Shown: positions 28,299 through 38,409 of the stretch, piece by piece | Layout of the letters: the number at the start of each line of letters is the position of its first letter | Position numbering within the stretch: the first letter of the stretch is position 1 | NCBI RefSeq assembly: GCF_014204545.1 | Contig: NZ_JACHLJ010000002.1 | Location: 681,529 to 745,528 of the forward strand | Direction: 5' to 3' | DNA: 64,000 nt | Origin: Brevundimonas vesicularis | GTDB lineage: Bacteria; Pseudomonadota; Alphaproteobacteria; Caulobacterales; Caulobacteraceae | Notes under the pieces: model-generated | Told to the model about the DNA's origin: nothing | Seen by the model: the letters and a program-made list of their open reading frames with translations, nothing else | Database searches by the model: none | Position numbers and translations under genes: made by a program

Positions 28299-29075
28299 TC
28301 AGATCACCTTGAACAGACGCAGGGCCTGATAGCCGGCGGACAGGAGCACCACGGCGCCGACGCCGTAGGTCAGGGCGCGGCGCGGGGCGATGCGGGCGAT
28401 GACGCCGGCGAAGGGGGCGGCGATCAGGCCGCCGAGGATCAGGCCCAGCACCGCCATGGCGTGGGTAGAGAAGCCCTCGGCCTCCTGCCAATGTCCGGTC
28501 AGCAGGGCGACCAGGAAAGTTGCGGAAATGGCGGAGGTGACGAAGAACTCCGCTGTATTGGTGGTGCCGATCGAGACGCGCGGATCCTGGCCCGTCCCGA
28601 GGAGGGTGGTGGTGACCGTGGGTCCCCAGCCGCCGCCGCCGATGGCGTCGAAGAAGCCGCCGACCAGACCCAGGGGGCCGGCGAACTTGCGCGGGAAGAT
28701 CCGCTCGCGCGTCTGACGGGTGGCGCGCCAGATGATCACCACGCCCATGATGGCCAGATAGGTGGTGATGAAGGGTTTCAGCAAATCCCCGTCGACGCTG
28801 GTCAGGACAAAAGCGCCGAAGCCGCCGCCGACGACGCCGCCGAGCGCCAGCGGCACGAACAGCTTCCAGTTCACGTTCTTGTTGACCGTATGGGACCCGG
28901 CCGACGCCGCCGTGGTGAAGACCTCGGCGGCGTGAACGCTGGCCGACGCCGTCGCGGGCAGCACGCCGAACGACAGCAGGACGGTGGAGGAGATCACGCC
29001 ATAGGCCATGCCCAGCGCCCCATCCACGATTTGGGCCAGAAAACCGACGGCGAGGAAGAGCAGGAAATCTTGCAT
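28299..29075 (-). CDS. TauE/SafE-family sulfite/anion exporter
   Basis: A 258-residue inner-membrane protein with about eight hydrophobic helices. The two half-repeats of the TauE/SafE family are visible: GFLAQIVDGALGMAYGVISS near the start and GLVGGFFDAIGGGGWGPTVT in the middle, the latter containing the family's GG-GWGP signature. Members export sulfite, sulfoacetate or related organosulfur anions, or take up others. It lies 32 bases downstream of an Rrf2 regulator gene on the same strand, suggesting sulfur- or cysteine-responsive control (inference). Confidence 0.9.
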   Translation of the reverse strand: MQDFLLFLAVGFLAQIVDGALGMAYGVISSTVLLSFGVLPATASASVHAAEVFTTAASAGSHTVNKNVNWKLFVPLALGGVVGGGFGAFVLTSVDGDLLKPFITTYLAIMGVVIIWRATRQTRERIFPRKFAGPLGLVGGFFDAIGGGGWGPTVTTTLLGTGQDPRVSIGTTNTAEFFVTSAISATFLVALLTGHWQEAEGFSTHAMAVLGLILGGLIAAPFAGVIARIAPRRALTYGVGAVVLLSAGYQALRLFKVI

Positions 29076-29107
29076 GGCGTCCTCAGAACTTAGTCCAACG
29101 GTGCGGG

Positions 29108-29548
29108 CTATTTCCCTAGTCGGTCAATAGGAGAAGAAGTGACGGCGGCTTGCAGAAGGGTTCGCGCCTCGAAGACGGCGGCGATCGCGTCGCGCCCGTC
29201 CTGAAGCACGGGCTGCAACGGACAGGTCTCGACATCCGGGCAGGTCTCGCACGGACCATAGGCGGTGCGCGAGGCGCAGGGCGCAAGGGCCAGCGGGCCT
29301 TCCAGCGCGCGGATCACGTCAGCGAAGCTGATCGCGTCGGCGGGCGCGCCGAGCGCATAGCCGCCCGCCCTGCCCCGCTTCGAAGCCAGCAGACCCTGAC
29401 GGCGCAGATCCAGCAGGATGGCCTCCAGGAACTTTCGCGGAGCCGCCGCCGCCTCGGCGATCTCGGCGATGGTCGCGGGTCCGCCGTCCGGCAGACCGGC
29501 CAGATGCACCATGGCGCGCAGGGCGTAGCGGGACCGGTTCGACAGCAT
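29108..29548 (-). CDS. Rrf2-family transcriptional regulator
   Basis: A 146-residue DNA-binding protein with an N-terminal winged helix (MLSNRSRYALRAMVHLA, then PATIAEIAEAA and KRGRAGGYAL). A central segment holds four cysteines within about 20 residues (APCASRTAYGPCETCPDVET, then CP), the place where IscR/NsrR-type Rrf2 proteins bind an Fe-S cluster. It may therefore sense redox, nitric oxide or sulfur supply. It is upstream of, and probably co-transcribed with, the TauE/SafE exporter gene. CymR, a cysteine-metabolism regulator of the same family, is an alternative analogy, but it lacks such cysteines. Confidence 0.88.
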   Translation of the reverse strand: MLSNRSRYALRAMVHLAGLPDGGPATIAEIAEAAAAPRKFLEAILLDLRRQGLLASKRGRAGGYALGAPADAISFADVIRALEGPLALAPCASRTAYGPCETCPDVETCPLQPVLQDGRDAIAAVFEARTLLQAAVTSSPIDRLGK

Positions 29549-29604
29549 GATCCGTGATCGCCCGCCTGCGCCTTAGACGCAAGCCGCGGTGGCTGGCCCG
29601 ACCC

Positions 29605-30210
29605 TCAGGCGAGGCGCGCCACCGCCTCCAGAATCTGCGCGCCATTATAGGGTTTCAACACCAGGGCCTCGGCCATGTCCGCATTCTTCGCCGCGGCGGC
29701 GACATCGCCAGAAATGAAGATAACCCGCACGGCCCAGCGGTCGGTCAGGACGCGGGCCAGTTCCACCCCGGTCATCTCGCCCGACAGATTGATGTCCAGC
29801 AGGGCCGCATCAATGCTGTGCAGCGCAGCGGCGGCCTCGGCGGTGGCGGCGCTGTGGAACGGACCGACGACATTATGGCCCGCCTCGGTCAGCAGTTCGG
29901 TCAGGGAGGCGGCGGCGTCGGGATCGTCCTCGACCACCAGAAGGGTCAGGGCCTCGACCTCGGCCGGCGCCGTGGCGTCAAGCGGCGTCTGACGCGTGAC
30001 CACCGCGCGAAGGTCGCGCCAGACCTCGGTCGACGGGCGGTCGGTGTCCAGATCATAGATGGCGGCCATGGCCTTCAGTTCGCGGGCGTCCTCGGGCGAC
30101 AGGTCGCCGCCGGTCTCGGCCAGACGGCTGTCGTACAGGCGGCACAGGCGATCGACGCTTTCGGCGACCTCGGCGGCGTCGGGGTGCGACGGGGGCGGGC
30201 GATCGAACAT
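29605..30210 (-). CDS. Stand-alone response regulator with N-terminal helical extension
   Basis: A 201-residue protein. Residues 1-85 are a hydrophilic, probably helical extension without a known motif. Residues 88-200 form a receiver domain with acidic pocket VVEDDP (94-97), phosphoacceptor Asp 139 in LLDINLSGEMTG, a conserved FISGD switch region and LKPYNG with the Lys. There is no DNA-binding or enzymatic output domain. The ATG at 30210 has a perfect GAGGAGG upstream, which decides the start over the ten-codon extension. The partner kinase is not in the window. Confidence 0.86.
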   Translation of the reverse strand: MFDRPPPSHPDAAEVAESVDRLCRLYDSRLAETGGDLSPEDARELKAMAAIYDLDTDRPSTEVWRDLRAVVTRQTPLDATAPAEVEALTLLVVEDDPDAAASLTELLTEAGHNVVGPFHSAATAEAAAALHSIDAALLDINLSGEMTGVELARVLTDRWAVRVIFISGDVAAAAKNADMAEALVLKPYNGAQILEAVARLA

Positions 30211-30415
30211 GGCGTCCTCCTCACGATTGTTCGATCTCAACTAATGGCTTCGAGCCGATTGCGTCACCGCGATTGACGCCATCGTGACCCGGCCGTCATC
30301 GCCGATCACAAGCGCGGCGCCGGCGCTGGCCCGCGCCCCCGATACGGCTGCAATCGACACGAGCCCGCCCGGCGGGTAAGGACGGCGCTCCGCTTTTTCT
30401 CAGGACATTTCCCTC

Positions 30416-31483
30416 TTGCGACTGCCCCAGGCCCGTCTCGATCAGGTGCTCGACCGTTTCCACGAGGTGGAGGCGCGCATGGGTTCGGCGACCGACGGCG
30501 CCGAGATTGTGCGGCTGTCCAAGGAGCACGCCGAGCTGAAGCCCGTCGTCGATGCGGTCCAGGGCCTGGCGCGCGCGCGCGCCGAAATGAAGGACCTGGA
30601 GGCCATGACGGCCGATCCGGAAATGGCGGCGATGGCCGAGGAAGAGCTGCGGGCGCTGACCGACCGGCTGCCCGAGCTGGAGCGTGAGGTCGCCCTGCTG
30701 CTGGCCCCGCGCGACGCTGACGAAAACGCCTCGGCCGTGCTGGAAGTGCGCGCCGGCACCGGCGGGGACGAGGCGGCCCTGTTCGCGGGCGACCTGTTCC
30801 GCATGTATTCGCGCTACGCCTCCACGCGCGGCTGGCGGATCGAGCTGGACTCGGCGACCGAGGGCGACGCCGGCGGCTATAAGGAAATCATCGCCACGGT
30901 GACAGGCGATGGCGTGTTCGGCCGTCTGAAGTTCGAGAGCGGCGTTCACCGGGTGCAGCGCGTGCCGACGACCGAGTCGCAGGGGCGCATCCACACCTCC
31001 GCGGCGACGGTGGCGGTCCTGCCCGAGGTCGAGGACGTGGAGATCGAAATCCACGACAAGGACATCCGCATCGACACCTTCCGCGCGTCGGGTTCGGGCG
31101 GCCAGCACGTCAATACGACCGATTCCGCCGTGCGCATCACCCACCTGCCCACCGGCATCATGGTGACGTCGTCGGAGAAGTCCCAGCACGTCAATCGCGA
31201 CAAGGCGATGAAGAACCTGCGCGTGCGCCTGTACGACATGCAGCGCCAAGCCAAGGACCTGGCCCGTTCGGACAGCCGCAAGTCCCAGGTCGGGTCGGGC
31301 GACCGGTCGGAACGAATTCGCACCTACAACTATCCGCAAGGGAGGGTCAGCGATCACCGCATCAACCTGACCCTGCACAGCCTGCCCCAGATCATGGAAG
31401 GCGATATCGATCCGCTGCTGAACGCCCTGATCGCCGAGGACCAGGCGGCGCGTCTGGCCGATCTGGAAGCCGAGTTCGGCTGA
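30416..31483 (+). CDS. prfA: Peptide chain release factor 1
   Basis: A 355-residue class-I release factor recognising UAA and UAG stop codons. The peptidyl-tRNA hydrolysis motif GGQ sits in [18 protein letters not shown]. The codon-recognition region includes [17 protein letters not shown] (the PxT tripeptide lies in the anticodon-like loop), and the C-terminus has [14 protein letters not shown]. It appears to start with TTG at 30416, giving [15 protein letters not shown]; no ATG gives a better N-terminus. The usual partner gene prmC, which methylates the GGQ Gln, does not follow here: the next gene is on the other strand. Confidence 0.95.
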   Translation: MRLPQARLDQVLDRFHEVEARMGSATDGAEIVRLSKEHAELKPVVDAVQGLARARAEMKDLEAMTADPEMAAMAEEELRALTDRLPELEREVALLLAPRDADENASAVLEVRAGTGGDEAALFAGDLFRMYSRYASTRGWRIELDSATEGDAGGYKEIIATVTGDGVFGRLKFESGVHRVQRVPTTESQGRIHTSAATVAVLPEVEDVEIEIHDKDIRIDTFRASGSGGQHVNTTDSAVRITHLPTGIMVTSSEKSQHVNRDKAMKNLRVRLYDMQRQAKDLARSDSRKSQVGSGDRSERIRTYNYPQGRVSDHRINLTLHSLPQIMEGDIDPLLNALIAEDQAARLADLEAEFG

Positions 31484-31873
31484 TCAGCCCAGTACGCCGG
31501 TCAGCGGCAGCCACAGCACCACGCCGGTGACGGCGGTGTAGGCGGCGAAGGCGTGGACCGACTTCAACCGGCCGCTGGCCAGCGGGCTGTCGAGATCGGC
31601 GCGGTTGATCCACAGCAGATAGGCGGCCTGGATCGCCCAACCGGCGAGGAAGGCGACTACGGCCCAGGCGCTGAGCGCCGCCAGCGCGACGCCCGACATA
31701 AGCACCACCACGCCGCCCAGAGCGATCACCCCGTCTGCGATCTGATCGTCTGCGGGAACGGCGATGACGCCGGACAAGGCCCGTTGAAGACGCCAGTTGA
31801 GCCAGGCCTGATACAAAAGCATCAGTCCGCCCAAGACGTAGAACATCCCTATTGCGCGCGCCGCCCACTCCAT
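31484..31873 (-). CDS. Small integral membrane protein
   Basis: A 129-residue protein with four predicted helices: MFYVLGGLMLLYQAWLNW, a middle pair around VIALGGVVVLMSGVALAALS and WAVVAFLAGWAIQAAYLLWI, and a last one near SVHAFAAYTAVTGVVLWLP. It has no recognised domain. The stop abuts the prfA stop in convergent orientation with no gap (31483/31484). An AT-rich stretch with no gene lies upstream (31874-31987). Confidence 0.75.
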   Translation of the reverse strand: MEWAARAIGMFYVLGGLMLLYQAWLNWRLQRALSGVIAVPADDQIADGVIALGGVVVLMSGVALAALSAWAVVAFLAGWAIQAAYLLWINRADLDSPLASGRLKSVHAFAAYTAVTGVVLWLPLTGVLG

Positions 31874-31987
31874 GTCCGAAATAAGGCGCCATTTTCGGCG
31901 GTTGTAATCAGGGAAAATGCGACGCCGATTCGGATCGTTAACGACCGGCGCAAATTAGACACAACCGTTGGTCTGCGAGCGCGCGCG

Positions 31988-32599
31988 CTAAGCTTTGGCG
32001 GCCAGGGCGCGCTGGACCGCCGGACGCGCCGACATGCGCTCGAAATGCGCCTGGACGCGCGGAAACTCGGCGATGTCGACGCCGTCGCTTTCCAGCCAGC
32101 CGGCGAAGGTGAACAGATAGGGGTCCGCGACCGTATAGGCGTCGCCCATCGCCCATTCGCCGGTCAGGTCTGCTTCAATGAGAGCGAAGCCGTCGCGCAT
32201 GTTCTGCGTGACCTTGGCCGCCATCGACGCCCGTGCGGCGGCATCGTCGCTCCAGCGCGCGGCGCGACGACCGTGGGCGTGGGCGACGTGGACGGTGGTG
32301 GCCAGATAGAGGTTGAACGACTGCATCCGGGCAAAGGCGAAGGGATCGGTCGGCGCCAAGAGGCCAGGCGGCGACAGGGCGGCGATGTGCGCCAGAATGG
32401 CCGGGCTTTCAGTCAAAACGCCCTGATCGGTCGCGAGCGCAGGAACGCGCCCCTTGGGATTGATCGCCAGATAGGCCGGCTCGCGTTGCTCGGCCTTGGC
32501 GAAGTCGACCAACCGCACCTCATAGGCCAGCCCCGACTCTTCCAGCGCGATATGGCTGGCCCGGCTGCAGGATCCGGTCGCGGCGTAGAGGGTCAGCAT
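31988..32599 (-). CDS. Glutathione S-transferase family protein
   Basis: A 203-residue protein. The N-terminal thioredoxin-like domain begins MLTLYAATGSCSRASHIALEE, with Ser/Cys residues where GSTs activate glutathione, and has NPKGRVPALAT with the cis-Pro and ESPAILAHIA for the gamma-glutamyl contact. The helical C-terminal domain starts around residue 85. It is a cytosolic detoxification or reductase enzyme with unknown substrate. ATG 32599 is preferred over an in-frame start at 32638 because the longer form precedes the GST fold and runs into the sucB terminator. Confidence 0.9.
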   Translation of the reverse strand: MLTLYAATGSCSRASHIALEESGLAYEVRLVDFAKAEQREPAYLAINPKGRVPALATDQGVLTESPAILAHIAALSPPGLLAPTDPFAFARMQSFNLYLATTVHVAHAHGRRAARWSDDAAARASMAAKVTQNMRDGFALIEADLTGEWAMGDAYTVADPYLFTFAGWLESDGVDIAEFPRVQAHFERMSARPAVQRALAAKA

Positions 32600-32618
32600 G
32601 GTCGCGCCTCGCAGCAAA

Positions 32619-32648
32619 GAAAAAGGCGGCGAGATCATCGCCGCCTTT
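32619..32648 (-). terminator. Rho-independent terminator after odhB/sucB
   Basis: Read on the minus strand, AAAGGCGGCG pairs with CGCCGCCTTT around a 7-base loop and continues into TTTTTC. It ends the sucA-sucB transcript and separates it from the GST gene, whose start is 20 bases beyond. Confidence 0.88.
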
Positions 32649-32655
32649 CAGGAAA

Positions 32656-34179
32656 TCAGAGGTCCAGCAGGGCCCGCGCCGGATCTTCGAGCAGTTCCTT
32701 GACCCGGACCAGGAAGGTCACGGCTTCCTTGCCGTCCACGATGCGGTGATCGTAGCTGAGGGCCAGATACATCATCGGGCGGATCTTGACCTCGCCGTTG
32801 ATGGCCATCGGGCGCTGGACGATGTTGTGCATGCCCAGGATGCCCGACTGCGGCGCATTCAGGATCGGCGTCGACATCAGCGAGCCATAGGTGCCGCCGT
32901 TGGTGATGGTGAAGGTGCCGCCCTGCATCTGATCCATGGTCAGCGAGCCGTCACGCGCGGCCTTGCCCAGGGCGCCGATGCCCTTTTCGATGCCGGCGAG
33001 GCTGAGGGTGTCGGCGTCGCGCAGGACCGGAACCACCAGACCCTTGTCGGTGCCGACGGCGACGCCGATGTCGTAGTGGTTCTTGTAGATGATGTCCGTG
33101 CCGTCGATCTCGGCGTTGACGGCCGGGATCTCATGCAGGGCCGCGACGACGGCCTTGGTGAAGAAGGACATGAAGCCCAGCTTCACGCCGTGGCGCTTTT
33201 CGAACACGTCCTTGTACTGGGCGCGCAGGGCCATGACGTTGGTCATGTCCACCTCGTTGAAGGTGGTCAGCTGGGCGGCCGTGTTCTGCGATTCCTTCAG
33301 ACGACGGGCGATGGTCTGACGCAGGCGCGTCATCTTCACCCGCTCTTCGCGCGGCTGGTCGGCGCGCGGGGCGGCGGGCGCAGCGGCGGCGGCGGGGGCC
33401 GGAGCCGAGGCCTGGCCGATGGCGGCGATGGCGTCAGCCTTGGTGATGTTGCCCTTCGGTCCCGTGGCGTTGATGGCCTTGGGATCCAGATTGTTCTCGC
33501 CGACCACGCGCTGAACGGCGGGCGACAGGGTTTCGTTCTTGGCGCCCGAAACCTGAGCCGAGCCGGTGTTGGCGGGCGCGGCGGCAGGGGCCGGAGCGGC
33601 GGCGAAAGCCGATGCGGCGGCGCCCGAACCCGAGATGGAGCCGATCTTCTGGCCCGGCGTCACGGTCGCGCCTTCGTCGGCGGCGATCGTCAGAACGCCG
33701 TCAGCCGGAGCCGACACCTCGACCGCGACCTTATCGGTCTCGATTTCGACCAGCAGCTCGTCCTTCTTGACCGTGTCGCCGTTCTTCTTGACCCACTTGC
33801 CCATCGAGCCCTCGGCGACGCTCTCGCCCATGACCGGCACGGTGATGTCGATGGCGGCGGCGGCCGGCGCGGCCTTGGTGTCAGCCTTGGCGGCCTTGGC
33901 AGGGGCAGCGGCGGGCGCAGCGGCCGGAGCGGCGGCGGCGGACGCGCCTTCCGTCACCGAACCCAGGACCGTGCCGGGAACGACGTTGTCGCCCTCCGCC
34001 GCCTTGATGTCGCCCAGCACGCCGTCGGCGGGCGAGACGACCTCCAGCGAAACCTTGTCGGTCTCCAGCTCGACCAGCAGTTCGTCCTTCTTGACCGGAT
34101 CACCGACCTTCTTGGTCCACTTTGCGATGGTGGCTTCGGTGACGGATTCACCGAGGGCGGGGGTCAGGATGTCGGCCAT
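32656..34179 (-). CDS. sucB: Dihydrolipoyl succinyltransferase (2-oxoglutarate dehydrogenase E2)
   Basis: A 507-residue core subunit of the 2-oxoglutarate dehydrogenase complex. Two lipoyl domains are present, each with the lipoylated Lys in an ETDKV motif (near residues 43 and about 165). They are joined by Ala/Pro-rich flexible linkers. A peripheral subunit-binding domain follows ([19 protein letters not shown]). The C-terminal catalytic domain carries the active-site HRIVDG. E. coli SucB has one lipoyl domain, whereas two are known in some alphaproteobacteria. It starts 41 bases after sucA, so the two genes form an operon. The E3 gene (lpd) is outside the window. Confidence 0.95.
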   Translation of the reverse strand: MADILTPALGESVTEATIAKWTKKVGDPVKKDELLVELETDKVSLEVVSPADGVLGDIKAAEGDNVVPGTVLGSVTEGASAAAAPAAAPAAAPAKAAKADTKAAPAAAAIDITVPVMGESVAEGSMGKWVKKNGDTVKKDELLVEIETDKVAVEVSAPADGVLTIAADEGATVTPGQKIGSISGSGAAASAFAAAPAPAAAPANTGSAQVSGAKNETLSPAVQRVVGENNLDPKAINATGPKGNITKADAIAAIGQASAPAPAAAAAPAAPRADQPREERVKMTRLRQTIARRLKESQNTAAQLTTFNEVDMTNVMALRAQYKDVFEKRHGVKLGFMSFFTKAVVAALHEIPAVNAEIDGTDIIYKNHYDIGVAVGTDKGLVVPVLRDADTLSLAGIEKGIGALGKAARDGSLTMDQMQGGTFTITNGGTYGSLMSTPILNAPQSGILGMHNIVQRPMAINGEVKIRPMMYLALSYDHRIVDGKEAVTFLVRVKELLEDPARALLDL

Positions 34180-34220
34180 GTCAGGTCCAGCTCGTCTCTA
34201 GTCGGTCTTTTATACGTGTA

Positions 34221-37200
34221 TCAGGCGAAGGCTTCGGTCGTGAAGGCTTCGAGTTCCTTCAGGTGCCGGCTCATCAGACCGGCGGCGGTCGAGGCCGAGC
34301 CGGGACGGCCGACGTAGCGGGCGCGCTTGGCCTTCACGTCCAGCTTGTCCAGCGTCAGCTCCAGCCACGGATCGACGAACGTCCAGCCGCCCATGTTCTT
34401 CGGCTCTTCCTGGCACCAGACCAGTTCGGCGTTGGGGAAGCGGGCGAGTTCCTTGCGCAGCGACTGGATCGGCCACGGATAGAACTGCTCCAGACGCAGG
34501 ATGTAGACGTCGTCCACCGCCTGGCCGTCCTTGGCCTTCTTCTCGCGCGCGTCCAGCAGGTCGTAATAGACCTTGCCCGAGCACAGGATAACGCGGCGGA
34601 TGTCCTTGTCCGCCTTGATCGTGATGCCGGCGATCTCGGGCCGCGTCTGGGCGTCGTCGTGCAGGACGCGGTGGAAGGCTGAGCCCTCCGCCAGGTCCGC
34701 CATGGACGAGACGGCCTTCTTGTGGCGCAGCAGCGACTTGGGCGTCATCAGGATCAACGGCTTGCGGAACGGCCGATGCATTTGGCGACGCAGGATGTGG
34801 AAATAGTTGGCCGGGGTGGTGCAGTTGGCGACCTGCATATTGTCTTCGGCGCACTGTTGCAGGAACCGCTCCAGACGGGCCGAGGAGTGTTCCGGTCCCT
34901 GGCCTTCATAACCGTGGGGCAGCAACATGGTCAGGCCGCTCATGCGCAGCCATTTGCGTTCGCCAGAACTGATGAACTGGTCGATCACCACCTGGGCGCC
35001 GTTCACGAAGTCGCCGAACTGGGCCTCCCACATGACCAGCGTATTAGGGTCGGCCAGCGAATAGCCGTACTCGAAGCCCAGCACCGCCTCTTCCGACAGG
35101 GCCGAGTCGATAACCTCGAAATTGGCCTGGCCTTCGCGCAGGTTGTTCAGCGGGATGTAGCGCTCTTCGGTCGTCTGATCGATGATGCCCGAGTGACGCT
35201 GCGAGAAGGTGCCACGCACCGAATCCTGACCCGACAGACGGATCGGGAAACCTTCATCCACTAGGCTGGCGAAGGCCAGGCTCTCGGCCGTGGCCCAGTC
35301 CAGGCCCTGACCCGAGGTGATGGCTTCGCGGCGCCCGTCGATGACGCGCTTCAGCGTCTTGTGCATGTCGACGCTGTTGGGGATCGTGGTCAGGCGGTGG
35401 CCCAGGTCGGTCAGCTTGGCCAGCGGCACGGCGGTGTCGCCGCGCAGCTCGTCCTTGGGCGACTGGAAGCCCTGCCACTGGCCGTCCAGCCAGTCGGCCT
35501 TCTCGGCGGACCAGGTCTTGCCGGCCTCGAACTGCTCGTCGAGGAATTTCTCGAACCGCTCGACCTCGGCGTCCACCTCGGCCTGACTGATCACGCCTTC
35601 GGCCACCAGACGCTGCGAATACAGTTCGCGGGTCGAGGGCTGGGCGCGGATCTTCGAATACATCAGCGGCTGGGTGAAGGTGGGATCGTCGCCTTCGTTG
35701 TGGCCGAAGCGGCGGTAGCAGAACATGTCCACCACCACGTCCTTGTGGAACTTCTGGCGGTATTCCGTGGCCACCTTGGACGCGAAGACGACCGCCTCGG
35801 GGTCGTCGCCGTTGACGTGGAAGATCGGGGCCTGGACCATCAGGGCCACATCCGACGGATAGGGCGACGAGCGCGAGTTGCGCGGGCTGGTGGTGAAGCC
35901 GATCTGGTTGTTGATGACGAAGTGCAGCGTGCCGCCGGTGCGGTAGCCCTTCAGCCCCATCAGGGCGAAGCATTCCGCAACCACGCCCTGGCCGGCGAAG
36001 GCGGCGTCGCCGTGGATCAGCAGCGGCACGACCTTGGAGCGATCCAGCGCCCACTGGCCTTCGGGCACGCCCTCGTTGGCCTCGCGAATGTCGAACGCCT
36101 GTTTGGCGCGCGCCTTGCCCAGCACGACCGGGTTGACGATCTCGAGGTGGGACGGGTTGGCGGTCAGCGACAGGTGGACGTGGTTGCCGTCGAACTCGCG
36201 GTTCGACGAGGCGCCCATGTGATATTTGACGTCGCCCGAACCCTCGATGTCGCTCGGCACGGCCGAGCCGCCCTGGAACTCGTGGAAGATGACCTTGTAG
36301 GGCTTGCCCATCACGGCGGCGAGCACGTTCAGGCGGCCGCGGTGGGCCATGCCCAGCACCACCTCGTCGACGCCCAGCGAACCGCCGCGCTTGATGACCT
36401 GCTCCAACGCCGGGACCATGGCCTCGCCGCCGTCCAGACCGAAGCGCTTGGTGCCGGGGAAGCGCTTGTGCAGGAAGCGTTCGAAGCCTTCGGCCTCGAC
36501 CAGCTTGGACAGGATGGCCAGCTTGCCTTCCTTGGAGAAGGCGTTCTGCTCGAACTTGTCGGCGCCCTCGAACCGCTGCTGCAGCCAGGATTTCTCTTCC
36601 GGTTCAGCAATGTGCATGAACTGGATGCCGATATTGCCGCAGTAGGTGCGCTTCAGGATCTCCAGCACTTCGCGGATCGTGCCGGTTTGAAGACCAAGCA
36701 CGCCGTCCAGGAAGATCGGACGATCCAGATCGGCGCCGCTGAAGCCGTAGAATTCGGGCGTCAGCTCGGGGTTCTCGACCGGCTGCTCGATGCCCAGCGG
36801 GTCCAGCTTGGCCTGCAGGTGGCCGCGCACGCGATAGCTGCGGATCAGCATCAGGGCGCGGATGGAATCGTGGGCGGCGGCGCGAATCGCATCGGCCGAG
36901 ACGTCGGCGGACGCGGCCTTGGGCGCAGCAGCAGCCGGCGCAGCGCCGGGCTTTTTGGGATCGGGCTTGGGCGCCGGCCAACGGCCGTCGAAGACGCCGG
37001 TCTCCTCGGTCGGCTCGGTCGCCACGCCGCGGCCCCAGCTCCCGGCGCCGGCCGAAGCCGTCACCAGGGCGGCGTTGTCGCGCAGCTGGTCGAAGAAGGC
37101 TTTCCATTCGGCGGAGACGGAGCCGGGGTCTTTCGCCCACTTCTCCTGAAGCTCCTCGACGTAGGCCGCATTGGACCCGTAAAGGAATGAGGTCTCGGCA

Positions 37201-37235
37201 AAGACCTGGTTCAGCCGACCGGCATCGTCCGCCAT
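34221..37235 (-). CDS. sucA: 2-oxoglutarate dehydrogenase E1 component
   Basis: A 1004-residue thiamine-diphosphate enzyme decarboxylating 2-oxoglutarate in the TCA cycle. The N-terminal segment FLYGSNAAYVEELQEKWAKD is the E2-binding region. Later landmarks are GMAHRGRLNVL, HGDAAFAGQGVVAE (ThDP-binding region), INNQIGFTTSPR, RFGHNEGDDP and, in the transketolase-like C-terminal half, LPHGYEGQGPEHSSARLERF. The ATG at 37235 gives the family's usual MADDAGRLN-like start; upstream in-frame codons overlap the terminator region and are rejected. It forms an operon with sucB downstream. Confidence 0.97.
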   Translation of the reverse strand: MADDAGRLNQVFAETSFLYGSNAAYVEELQEKWAKDPGSVSAEWKAFFDQLRDNAALVTASAGAGSWGRGVATEPTEETGVFDGRWPAPKPDPKKPGAAPAAAAPKAASADVSADAIRAAAHDSIRALMLIRSYRVRGHLQAKLDPLGIEQPVENPELTPEFYGFSGADLDRPIFLDGVLGLQTGTIREVLEILKRTYCGNIGIQFMHIAEPEEKSWLQQRFEGADKFEQNAFSKEGKLAILSKLVEAEGFERFLHKRFPGTKRFGLDGGEAMVPALEQVIKRGGSLGVDEVVLGMAHRGRLNVLAAVMGKPYKVIFHEFQGGSAVPSDIEGSGDVKYHMGASSNREFDGNHVHLSLTANPSHLEIVNPVVLGKARAKQAFDIREANEGVPEGQWALDRSKVVPLLIHGDAAFAGQGVVAECFALMGLKGYRTGGTLHFVINNQIGFTTSPRNSRSSPYPSDVALMVQAPIFHVNGDDPEAVVFASKVATEYRQKFHKDVVVDMFCYRRFGHNEGDDPTFTQPLMYSKIRAQPSTRELYSQRLVAEGVISQAEVDAEVERFEKFLDEQFEAGKTWSAEKADWLDGQWQGFQSPKDELRGDTAVPLAKLTDLGHRLTTIPNSVDMHKTLKRVIDGRREAITSGQGLDWATAESLAFASLVDEGFPIRLSGQDSVRGTFSQRHSGIIDQTTEERYIPLNNLREGQANFEVIDSALSEEAVLGFEYGYSLADPNTLVMWEAQFGDFVNGAQVVIDQFISSGERKWLRMSGLTMLLPHGYEGQGPEHSSARLERFLQQCAEDNMQVANCTTPANYFHILRRQMHRPFRKPLILMTPKSLLRHKKAVSSMADLAEGSAFHRVLHDDAQTRPEIAGITIKADKDIRRVILCSGKVYYDLLDAREKKAKDGQAVDDVYILRLEQFYPWPIQSLRKELARFPNAELVWCQEEPKNMGGWTFVDPWLELTLDKLDVKAKRARYVGRPGSASTAAGLMSRHLKELEAFTTEAFA

Positions 37236-37363
37236 CGTTTCGCAATCCCTGAGCCCCGACGGACACATCTCCGTGAGGGGCGCGCCCGTCATATAGGCGT
37301 CGTTTCCTGACGGGTCATGACCGAAACGGGGCAATTTGGTAGGAAATTGGTCGCAGGCCCAAG

Positions 37364-37396
37364 AAAAAACGCCCCCGGCTCGAGCCGAGGGCGTCC
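37364..37396 (-). terminator. Rho-independent terminator between sucD and sucA
   Basis: On the minus strand GACGCCCTCGGCTC pairs with GAGCCGGGGGCG and is followed by TTTTTTC. It lies 54 bases after the sucD stop and about 130 bases before the sucA start. The sucCD and sucAB genes therefore appear to be separate transcription units, or partially read-through ones, even though they are collinear. Confidence 0.88.
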
Positions 37397-37449
37397 ATCG
37401 ATGCATCTCACGGCATTTTTGATGCCGAAAAGCGATCAGGCGGGGCGCA

Positions 37450-38352
37450 TCAGCCCTTCAGGACTTCGACCAGGGTCTTGCCGAGGCGCGCGGGCGATTC
37501 CGACATGCGGATGCCGGCGGCTTCCATCGCCGCGATCTTGGATTCCGCATCGCCCTTGCCGCCCGAGACGACGGCGCCGGCGTGGCCCATGGTGCGGCCC
37601 TTCGGAGCGGTACGGCCCGCGATGAAGCCGGCCATCGGTTTCTTGCGGCCCTTCTTGGCTTCGTCGATCAGGAACTGGGCGGCGTCTTCTTCCGCGCCGC
37701 CGCCGATTTCGCCGATCATGATGATCGAGGTGGTTTCCTCATCGGCCAGGAACAGCTCCAGCACGTCGATGAACTCGGTGCCCTTGACCGGGTCGCCGCC
37801 GATGCCGACGGCCGTGGTTTGGCCCAGGCCTTCGTTGGTGGTCTGGAACACGGCTTCATAGGTCAGGGTGCCCGAACGCGACACGATGCCGACCGAGCCC
37901 TTCTTGAAGATGTTGCCCGGCATGATGCCGATCTTGCACTCGTCCGGCGTCAGGATGCCGGGGCAGTTCGGGCCCAACAGGCGCGACTTGGAGCCTTCCA
38001 GGCGGCGCTTGACCTTGACCATGTCCATTACCGGGATGCCCTCGGTGATGCAGGTGATGAAGGGGATTTCGGCGTCGATGGCTTCGATGATCGCGGCGGC
38101 CGCGCCCGATGGCGGGACGTAGATCACCGAGGCGTCGGCGCCCGTGGCGTCGCGGGCTTCGGCGACCGAGGCGTAGATCGGCAGGCTCTCGCCGTGCGAT
38201 CCGGTCCAGTTCGTGCCGCCCTTGGAGGGGTGCACGCCGGCGACCATCTGGGTGCCGTGATAGGCCAGGGCCTGTTCGGTGTGGAAGCCGCCGGTCTTGC
38301 CGGTCAGGCCCTGGACGATGATCTTGGTGTTCTTGTCGACGAGAATGGACAT
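37450..38352 (-). CDS. sucD: Succinyl-CoA ligase, alpha subunit
   Basis: A 300-residue subunit of the TCA enzyme converting succinyl-CoA to succinate with ATP or GTP formation. The CoA-binding Rossmann domain begins [21 protein letters not shown]. The LLGPNCPGI segment and [13 protein letters not shown] are diagnostic. The phosphorylated active-site His lies in [13 protein letters not shown]. It follows sucC by 57 bases and ends at a strong terminator. Confidence 0.97.
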   Translation of the reverse strand: MSILVDKNTKIIVQGLTGKTGGFHTEQALAYHGTQMVAGVHPSKGGTNWTGSHGESLPIYASVAEARDATGADASVIYVPPSGAAAAIIEAIDAEIPFITCITEGIPVMDMVKVKRRLEGSKSRLLGPNCPGILTPDECKIGIMPGNIFKKGSVGIVSRSGTLTYEAVFQTTNEGLGQTTAVGIGGDPVKGTEFIDVLELFLADEETTSIIMIGEIGGGAEEDAAQFLIDEAKKGRKKPMAGFIAGRTAPKGRTMGHAGAVVSGGKGDAESKIAAMEAAGIRMSESPARLGKTLVEVLKG

Positions 38353-38409
38353 GGGTCTGTGCTCTGAATTCGATGTGTCAGCGGGGCGGTGGCGAGTAAG
38401 GCCGAAGCC

